From: Stomoxys calcitrans
Lineage: Eukaryota; Arthropoda; Insecta; Diptera; Muscidae
Reading direction: 5' to 3'
DNA: 64,000 bases
NCBI RefSeq assembly: GCF_963082655.1
Contig: NC_081552.1
Location: forward strand, 54,214,286 to 54,278,285
Position 1 is the first letter of the stretch. Every line of letters begins with the position of its first letter. Positions 57,000 to 64,000 of this stretch are shown piece by piece. The notes under the pieces were generated by a model. It saw only the letters and a list, made by a program, of their open reading frames with translations. It was not told the DNA's origin and did no database searches. The position numbers and the translations under genes are program-made.

Positions 57000-58250
57000 A
57001 CATAGAAACATTCAAAAAAATAATCACCCTTATTCCCATTGTCGAAGGCGAATATCGACAGCAATCGTAGTCGAAGGTGAATTTCACATTTGATGGTATT
57101 CTGTAACTTATTCGCCTTCGAGAGTTTGATAATAGAAAAATATTGTGGTAAATAAAAACAAGTAAAAGCGTTTTTATGGGCTTGAGACCCCAAATGGGTA
57201 GATCGGATTATATAGCAGCTATATTCAATTTTGGTCCGTTCAGGACAATTTTCAGTTCGGACAATAAGAGGCCCAGTGCAACTCATTCTTTAAGATTTCG
57301 GCGAAATCGGGTAACAAATGGGTCTTTTATGAGTTTAAGACCCTTAATTGGCAGATCGGTACATATGACAGCTATATCTTAATATAGTTCGATTTGGGTC
57401 AAACTGGTGCGGATGTCGATAGGTTGTCACTGTTCCAAATTTCAACAAAATCGGGTGATAAACGCACCCTTAAATCGATAGGTTTCTTATATCTAATTAT
57501 GGCCCGATATGGACGATTTTCGATTCGGATATCGGGGGCCTTAGTACAACTCGCAGTTTATAATTTCATCGAAATCGAATAATAAATAAGGGCTAAGGAC
57601 CTAAACCGGGAGTTCGATTTATAAGGAAGCTGTATCTATATATGATCCAATTTTGCTCGTTTAAGAACTTAACCTGCGTATAGACAAAATACGAATCTGT
57701 GCCAAGCTTTTGCTCAATATCTCCATTTTTGAAGGCTGTAGCGTGATTATTACAGACGGATACACAGACATCGTTAGATCATCTTAGAATTTTAAGATGA
57801 TCCAGAATATATATACTTGGTAGGGTTGGAAAAGGGTATTTATTTCGATGTGTTGCAAACGAAATGACTAAATGAATGTACCTCCTTTCCTATGGTGGTG
57901 TTTCTTGATCCTTTTTGGTTTCTACCTGTAAAAAGAACTAGACAAATGCGATCTTGGGTTTCTGTATGGTCTCCTCTTCCCCATTTCGTGCTCGAGCTGA
58001 AAACATATCCTAAAGTAATCCGAAAATAAGCACTGGGGGGAGACGTTCCAGTTCATGACTTTTTTCGAGTCACTATTTGTCAATGATCACCAATGATCTG
58101 ATGGAAACCCATGATTGCAATTTCGAAGGGGAATCATTTGGTAAACACGTTTTCCAAAAATCCTCGCTTTGATATTTTTTTTTTTTTGCATTTTACTGAC
58201 GATTTCAATTTTCGAAGGACCTAAGGAGTTTCTTCAAAAAACAATCTCAC
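57000..58250 (-). mobile_element. Right arm of the large inverted repeat (HINE element plus family F)
   Basis: 57000-57953 mirrors 55189-56140 and 57954-58249 mirrors 52774-53074 with few differences. The arm is continuous across CCCAAGATCGCATTTG (reverse), where the left arm holds 2,113 bp (53076-55188). Two bases, GA, are shared at that junction. Confidence 0.85.
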
Positions 58251-58560
58251 AATCTTGTATTTGTATTTTATTATGATAAAACCCAAACAAAAGACAGTGT
58301 CTTATATAAAGCATGGGTTAGTAAATTGATAAATACAATGAGTTCAACAAGTTTTCATTTAAATAGAACAATAATTGGTACCAAATATTTAACAATTTAA
58401 GCAAAGTTACTGATACAATATTTAAGTAAAAAAAAGGTTAAAACAAAATAAAAAAAAAGAAAAAGAAACTTTAATGAAAATTTAACAATTTAATCAAAGT
58501 TACTAATAAAATAAATTAATAAATAGATATAAAAAAACAAAACTAATAAATTATTAAAAT
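58251..58560. other. AT-rich insertion or replacement in the right arm
   Basis: About 310 bp of A-rich sequence (TTTAACAATTTAA twice, at 58388 and 58480) occupies the place of left-arm 52728-52773. The arm match resumes at 58561-58598. Unclassified. Confidence 0.5.
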
Positions 58561-58599
58561 GATTGCAAATTCGAAGAGGAAACATCTGGTAAGCATAGC

Positions 58600-59240
58600 T
58601 ATTCGTATCTTTTATCCTTTATTTGCCTAAAAAGAGATACCTGGAAAAGAGCTCGACCAATGCCATCCATGGTGGAGGGTATATAAGATTAGCAAGCTTT
58701 TACTTGTTCAATATCAGCGGTTTGTGTAAAAGATTGCCCTGCCACTGAACCACCCAAAGCGGCGTGTATAATTCTTGAACCTCTAGAGGGAGAAATTCTT
58801 ACTCGATTTGGATGGTAAATTTGACCTAAATTAGTCCATAACCTGAGAGCTCCCATGTAAACAGATCTTTCAATTTTATTTCTTGAGCCATTAAAGGGCG
58901 CAGTTCTTACCCAATTTGGCTGAAATTTTTTACAACGGCTTCTCCAATTACTTTCAACATGCGTGTCCAATATGATCTGAACCGCTATATAGCCTGATAA
59001 AACTCCTAAATAAATCGATGTCCCGATTATATTTTTGAGACCCTGCAAGGCGCAATTCTTATCGAAATGGACTGAAATATTACCCAATGACTATGGTCCT
59101 AAACATTCAATTCATTTATGAACCGAATCGGACTATAGCTTGAAGTGGCTCTACAAGCATAACAATTCCTATCCATTATTCTTTGTTCGCAAAGAACTCG
59201 AAAAATGCGATCCATGGTGGAGGGTATATAAGATTCATGT
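58600..59240 (+). mobile_element. Two HINE-1 3' portions in succession
   Basis: 58606-58708: GCCTAAAAAGAGATACC, GGTGGAGGGTATATAAG, then a deletion of the hairpin (ATTAGCAAGCTTTTACTTG). 58725-59240: units with CCTCTAGAGGGAGAAATTC, then ATCCATGGTGGAGGGTATA and a lost hairpin (AAGATTCATGTCTCGG). Both lack 5' ends. Confidence 0.7.
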
Positions 59241-59753
59241 CTCGGTAGCGCTTTTCCTCCTACATATACGTTAAATAGATTAATTGACCTATTATGACAA
59301 TATGGGACTCAAATGAAAGGTATTTGAGAGATGAAAATGTATTTGATATCCAAGAGTTTGGGGATACGCCCTAAAGCACCACCTTAACTAAACTTCTTTT
59401 TCGACTACAGCAATATGAAGTAAAACGAAGCCATATGAAGTAAAAAACGAATTTGATATCTTTTTTCATGGCAAAGTGCCGGTGGCCGCCCCAGCCCCAA
59501 AACACCCCCAAACGGTTCATATTTACCGACCATGGCAATATGGGGCTCAATTTAAAGGGATTTGAGAGTGGAGCACGAAATCGATATCCATATTTGAGTA
59601 GAAATGTCTAAGGTGCTATCCCTCCCCTAAAAAGCACTTCTCATTACCCTTATTTTAAAAAACACCAGATCTCGGAGATTGACAATACGATTCGTTTGAA
59701 ATTTTTTGATATCCAATGAAGAGCTTGAGGAGCCGTCCCACCCCAAAATAATA

Positions 59754-59991
59754 TTGGGTTGCCCAAAAAGTAATTGCGGATTTTTTAAAAGAAAGCAAAT
59801 GCATTTTTAATAAAACTTAGAATGAACTTTAATCAAATATACTTTTTTTACACTTTTTTTCTAAAGCAAGCTAAAAGTAACAGCTGATAACTGACAGAAG
59901 AAAGAATGTAATTACAGAGTCACAAGCCGTTGAAAAAATTTGTCAACGCCAACTATATGAAAAATCCGCAATTACTTTTTGGGCAACCCAT
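59754..59991 (-). mobile_element. Mariner MITE, 238 bp
   Basis: TA at 59752-59753 and 59992-59993, same terminal repeats as the other two copies with the last base T instead of A. Nearly identical to the 49855 copy. Confidence 0.9.
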
Positions 59992-60044
59992 TATTTACCG
60001 ACCATGGTAAAATGTGATTTATATAAAAGCTATTTGGGAGTAGT

Positions 60045-60733
60045 ACACTGATAGAAACATGATGGTACTTTGCGTCATTGGCAAAGATTTTTAAACCATT
60101 TGGTATCAATTCAATACCAGACAAAGAATGCTATTAAGAATTGACGGTGTCATATTAATATTCTTGTCATCGCGCCAGAAGTGTTGTTGAGCTTTCTACT
60201 TAAAATATTGTCGCCATTATAAAATATTTGTTAAAAAAATACATATATAATGTTTAATACAATTTAAGTGCGTAAAAATCTGTTCAAATACTCGAAAGCG
60301 GCGAAAATCGAAATTTTACAAATTCTAAGAACAATTCAAATCAAAATAAGATAATCCATTGTGTGGAAAACGAGATGTGATATAAAAACCACTTCTGGAA
60401 ATTGATAAATATGGAATCAACAGCTGAATACAAAGAACTGAGATTGGTCACTGTATAACATAACCTTTTGTAATTATTAACATAAATAATCAAAATGAAA
60501 TAAGATTAAAAATATTTTCAATGTTTTCTTCTTTGGTTCATTAGGGGATGGAATAATCAATAACGGTTCGGTACTAAAACCAATAACAGATTAGTACTAA
60601 AACCAATACCAGTTTGGTAATAGGGTTTGTACCAGACGGTACTAATCATTTTATGTTTCACCCATACCATCAGATAATATTTTTGTACCATACTGTGTTG
60701 CTTTACTATCAATACCGCATGGTACTGAAATGA
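60045..60733. other. Unclassified ~690-bp insertion in family A
   Basis: It splits a family A unit between GGGAGTAG and GACGAAATTG. The left end reads CACTGATAGAAACATGATGG. The right 160 bp are full of GGTACTAA, ATACCA and GTACC words. Clear terminal repeats or target duplication could not be established by eye, and no ORF is present. Confidence 0.45.
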
Positions 60734-60982
60734 GGACGAAATTGATACCCATTTTCGGGACAAAGACTCTCGGGTCCATCCCACTCTCAAATGGCTCTTA
60801 TTTACCGATCATGCCAATATGGGGCTCATATAAAATGTAGTTGACAGTAGCAAAATCGAAGCTTATATTTACTTTAAGGCCCAAGTGTTTGGGTGGCCAC
60901 CCCACCCCCGAAATTCCCCCTAAACAGGAAATATTTACCAATACGGTAATATAGGACTTAAAAGAAAGGCATTTACGAGTAA

Positions 60983-61245
60983 AAATTTGCCCAGGAACCG
61001 AGCAGAGGCAAACTTCGCACACATCAATTAGTGCTTTCCGATTCAAGTTTAAACTCAATGATAAGGGAACTTTTTTAAAGCAGAGCCCGAACGGCGTGCC
61101 GCAGTGCGACACCTTTTTGAGGATAATTTTTTTTCTTGACCATGCATGGCATGATACCTCGCAAATGTCGCCAGCATTAAGAGGGGATAACCACCGCTTT
61201 AATTTTTTTCCGAATTTCATATGAAGACATATGCTACAGTGGCAC
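60983..61245 (-). mobile_element. tRNA-derived SINE, promoter damaged
   Basis: Minus-oriented. Tail words AATTTGCCCAGGAACC and AAGTTTAAACTCAATGATAAG, body GCCGCAGTGCGACACC and GGCATGATACCTCGC. The tRNA-like head is deleted between GTGCCACTGTAGCAT and GAAATTCGGAAAA, so the B box is missing. Confidence 0.82.
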
Positions 61246-61340
61246 GAATTCGATATCCACATTCAGGGCGAAGTGTCCCCACCCTAAAAAGATATTAGAG
61301 AGTTAAAGAAGGCGCAGCGGAGCGGGCAGGGTTCGGCAAG

Positions 61341-61591
61341 TAATTTATAAAAATTAAAAAAAAAAAACAAAAATTTTAGCCTAAGTGCTTTGGCGGTTTC
61401 ACAATCTTAACGTTTTGAAATATGCACTGCATTTAAATGAAAGATATTGACAAATTGTGTATGCCAATTATGTGGAACATATTTGAAGTCTATATACACC
61501 CATGAGACTTGGAAGTTTAGATAATAAATATCAGTAAATTTTTATTCTGTGTATTGTAGAACGCACAACGGAGCCTGTTTGGGTGGGCTAG
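61341..61591 (+). mobile_element. Second Helitron-like 3' end
   Basis: Ends TGTATTGTAGAACGCACAACGG and GTTTGGGTGGGCTAG at 61591, followed by T. It parallels the end at 3440-3491 (ATTGTAAAAGAACGCTCAGTGG). Body words of family A are not recognisable. Confidence 0.5.
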
Positions 61592-61596
61592 TTTTA

Positions 61597-61790
61597 ATAA
61601 AACCCCTGGTTTTCATAAAACATCTGTTCGAAGCTGCAATTACTGGTGGGAAAAAGTCTCCAGCTGTAATTTTCAATTTTTAATTACCAAACTATCAAAA
61701 GTTTGTTCGCTCGCAGAGAGCGCCAGAGTTCTCTTTAGCTAGCAAAAAAACTATGCAAACGATTTCTCGCAAAAATGTGTGCATATTTTT
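61597..61790. repeat. Dispersed repeat family E, copy 2
   Basis: Direct copy of 52205-52375, starting directly after a Helitron-like terminus. It ends in TTAGCTAGCAAAAAAACTATGC, whereas copy 1 ends CGAATAAAGCACGC. Confidence 0.6.
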
Positions 61791-63255
61791 TAGTACGCAA
61801 AAACACATTTTGAAATATTGTTTTTATATGTTTTGTTAAAATATTTCTTTATTAAATTTATTTAACTTATGTTTAAACATGATTAACAATATAACGTTTC
61901 GTTTTAATTATTTTTTTTTCATTATTATTAAAATGTTGTTGTTGTTTTTATTTTATGTATATATAATAAAAAATATAATAAGGCTTAATAAAAAATTTTA
62001 AGTATTGCAATGAGAATACCATTTTTTCGCTACATTCCAAAAAAACAAAAATAATGCTACAATTATTGGATATTATATATGTATAATAAATTTTAAGGAT
62101 ATTTCAACAAATTTAAAGTTTAAAAATCAAGTAAATTATTGTATATAAAATCATATTTCTATTGTATATTATCATGAATTATGTATTGAAGTTTTTATTT
62201 TTACTCACTATATGTATTTTTTATTTCATATAAAATTTTACACCGCCTTTATATTTTTAATTTTTTAAGCTGGCTTTTATCTCTTTATCAAAAATTCTAA
62301 AATCCTATTAAACTTATACTAAAAAAAAAAATAAATAAGATCGTGATTGGTTTTGTGCATTCATAAACATTTTTTTTACACTTAAAAGAAATCCTTACAA
62401 TAATTACAATAATTTTTATAAATTATGGGTAAAAAATTAAATATTGCAATGTATGGATGTATTTTATTTAAATTTGTCTTTATTGTGTCGTTTTATTCGT
62501 TTATTTCTTATAACTAAATAAAGACTAATTTTGTTTTTTCTTTATAATTCATTCTTGGTTTTAAGAGAGTTATGATGGTGGCAGTTTAGCAATTTTAAAG
62601 TTATATTTCTTTTACATCACTTTAGATTGAAAAAAAAAAACACCAAGATGGTGATTTCACATAAAGGCTAGATGGAGAAAGGTATGTTGCTTAGATCATA
62701 GATCAAGAGAAGCGCTGATCCACACCCAAACAAGTGTCTACTGCCATGTGTGTGCATGCCCACATACAATGCAGGTATGGTGAATTTTAGTTCGTTTAGT
62801 GTACCATTTAGGTATACACAATAAGGCGAATAAGCCTTTTGACAAAATTTTCTATAAAAAAATACAATAGATAGTGGTCCTTAATATACTTTATAATGTC
62901 ATTCAACTCTCCCACCACTGCCACCAACATAAGTTTGTGAATCATTCGTTTGTTTTAAATACTTTTGCCATTTCATTTGGACGGACTTATAGTTATGCTG
63001 TATGTGTTGAAATAAGAAGTCAGCCCACAAAGTTAAAAACGCTGAATTTTTAAAGATTAATACGGTCTTTGAGATGTTTAAATCACCGAGTTTGTTGGAT
63101 TGTTGTTTCCCACAGATTTTGAGTATACGTTAAAATTCGCATATCCACTACCATTAGATGGATTTTAACACAAAACATTGCCCTAGTTACGATAGCACAA
63201 TCCCAACCTTAATAACATTTCCTAATCCACCTACGTTATAATATTTCCAAATAAA
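61791..63255. other. Very AT-rich region, no supported gene
   Basis: 61800-62560 is extremely AT-rich with many TTTTTA/ATATAA runs. 62640-63250 is less so, with no TE words. No open frame of note. Confidence 0.5.
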
Positions 63256-63259
63256 TTTC

Positions 63260-63599
63260 ATATAAGAACATGTAGGTCACTTCATTTCATTTCATTCCAT
63301 TTCAACACCTGGTTGCTACATTTAAGAACACACAAACATACATACATACGTAAAAGCTCACACAGTCATCCAGGTGCATCTTTTTGCAACAGTTTTCTCA
63401 CAGTCATTTTACATACATACATACAAGCTGACACAGTCATTCAACTGCATCTTTAGCAATAGTTTTCTCACAGTCATTTTTGTTAAGCTAAGCTATTCTG
63501 TAATTTCTATTGTTAAGTTATTGGTACTTGTGAAAAAATTTGAATAAAGAAAACGACTCCCGTTCTGACAACCAACTAGTGAAGTTGTTATTAATTAAC
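63260..63599 (+). mobile_element. 5' LTR of a gypsy-type retrotransposon (left edge uncertain)
   Basis: The right edge is fixed by the primer binding site at 63600. It contains a polyadenylation-like GAATAAAG (about 63542), a CATTTCATTTCATTCCATTTC patch and two tandem repeats (63336-63480). I could not locate the exact left edge. The 3' LTR lies beyond the window. Confidence 0.65.
63336..63480 (+). repeat. Tandem duplication in the LTR, units of 75 and 70 bp
   Basis: Each unit runs ACATACATACATAC, AAGCT.ACACAGTCAT, GTTTTCTCACAGTCATTTT. Tandem repeats upstream of the transcription start are common enhancer elements in U3 regions of such LTRs; a regulatory role here is inference. Confidence 0.85.
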
Positions 63600-63617
63600 T
63601 GGCGCAGTCGGTAGGAT
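63600..63617 (+). promoter_or_regulatory. Primer binding site, complementary to tRNA-Ser
   Basis: TGGCGCAGTCGGTAGGAT is the reverse complement of an end ...CCTACCGACTGC-G-CCA, which fits the acceptor stem CGACTGC paired with the GCAGTCG start of insect tRNA-Ser. tRNA-Ser priming is known in the 17.6/297 group of gypsy elements. Confidence 0.85.
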
Positions 63618-63635
63618 AGGAAAATTAAATTACCA

Positions 63636-64000
63636 ATGTTTTTAGAATTCAGAACCGAAGGTGAAATAGAATTTTACGTGTTCAAATTTCACAATTATTT
63701 CGATGGATTAATTGGAGTAGATATTTTAAATAGGTTGAAAGCTAAAGTAGATTTTGGTAGGAAATCCCTGATCACCAACTCTATCGAAATCCCATTTAAA
63801 TTTAGACCAAACTTTTCATCAGGGAAATTCCATATTCCGCCATGTTCGAAACTTGTCATTAAATGCCCAGTAGATACCAAAAACGGCGACTTTTTTATGA
63901 GAAAAACGTTTTTGGAACCCGACTTATTTATTTCTGAAGGTATTTACTTCTCGAGAGAATGGCACAGTTTCGTCGAAATTGTGAACAACTCGGACAAGGA
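63636..64000 (+). CDS. Gypsy-type pol (C-terminal protease/linker), runs off window
   Basis: The frame from the ATG at 63636 stays open for at least 121 codons to the window edge. Residues 19-31 read HNYFDGLIGVDIL. FDGxIGxDxL is the conserved second motif of retropepsin proteases in gypsy elements. Further on come KFRPNFSSGKF and KNGDFF, as expected of the protease-reverse transcriptase linker. The catalytic DTG motif should lie upstream but is absent. gag and the start of pol are missing: only 18 nt separate this ATG from the primer binding site. It could be an internally deleted copy; reverse transcriptase, if present, lies outside the window. Confidence 0.82.
   Translation, partial: MFLEFRTEGEIEFYVFKFHNYFDGLIGVDILNRLKAKVDFGRKSLITNSIEIPFKFRPNFSSGKFHIPPCSKLVIKCPVDTKNGDFFMRKTFLEPDLFISEGIYFSREWHSFVEIVNNSDK

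Larger units (their letters stand above)
59262..61340 (+). mobile_element. Family A element interrupted by MITE, unknown insert and SINE
   Basis: Family A pieces at 59262-59753, 59992-60044, 60734-60982 and 61246-61340 continue one another. The 3' terminus is GCGCAGCGGAGCGGGCAGGG and TTCGGCAAG at 61340, a CAAG variant of CTAG. Unit words include GGGACTCAAATGAAAGG and GACCATGGCAATATGGGGC. Confidence 0.7.

Noticed and set aside
60557..60790. 77-codon minus-strand frame across the 60.7 kb junction
   Set aside because: It crosses the boundary between the unknown insertion and family A, so it cannot be an old gene.
63695..63880. 61-codon minus-strand frame in the retrotransposon
   Set aside because: Antisense shadow of the open pol frame on the plus strand.

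Overview
The window looks like intergenic or heterochromatin-like DNA from a higher (calyptrate, probably muscid) fly. No intact host gene can be supported. Almost everything recognisable is transposable elements (TEs) and simple repeats. The host guess rests on three things: many DINE-1-type Helentron derivatives with TATACCC...GGGTATA subterminal repeats, GTCC/GTCT tracts and a GGCCCGGCCGAA-type 3' hairpin; a tRNA-derived SINE; and an LTR element primed by tRNA-Ser. This is recognition by eye, not a database result.

Layout. 0-2.4 kb: a nearly perfect (AATTA)n array followed by (AT)n. 2.4-13.9 kb: a mosaic of two rolling-circle-like families. One is called HINE here (DINE-1/Helentron-like; subfamilies HINE-1 to HINE-4 are my labels). 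The other is called family A (Helitron-like, built of ~130-bp units, with TC... and ...CAGCTAG ends). They are interrupted by two foldback Tc1/mariner MITEs, a short mariner MITE and a 5'-truncated LINE with an intact C-terminal reverse transcriptase ORF. 13.9-19.4 kb: the least repeat-rich part, holding a ~1 kb pyrimidine-only-like tract of TATCC/CTTATC words. 19.4-34.9 kb: alternating HINE and family A blocks, a three-element head-to-tail HINE series, a near-identical inverted HINE pair (25.2 and 29.2 kb), a pogo-like MITE and two degenerate LINE fragments that meet tail to tail. 34.9-51.3 kb: a dense HINE field with nested insertions, including SINE and mariner MITE insertions, and one element with two outward-facing 5' ends. 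51.3-59.2 kb: a large inverted repeat around ~0.9 kb, with a 2.1 kb LINE-bearing segment present in only one arm. 59.3-63.2 kb: family A, SINE, MITE and AT-rich sequence. 63.26-64 kb: the left end of a gypsy-type LTR retrotransposon whose gag is missing, so that a pol (protease-end) reading frame starts 18 nt after the primer binding site; it runs off the window.

The parts do not cooperate as genes. They are layers of insertion. Order can be read in places: HINE-3 (43.7-47.4 kb) is oldest and carries two HINE-1 copies and a SINE inside it; HINE-2 at 49.1 kb carries a mariner MITE; a HINE-1 at 11.5 kb carries a foldback MITE and a LINE. Mixed orientation, heavy nesting and near-identical recent copies would fit a TE-trap or piRNA-cluster-like locus, but that is inference.
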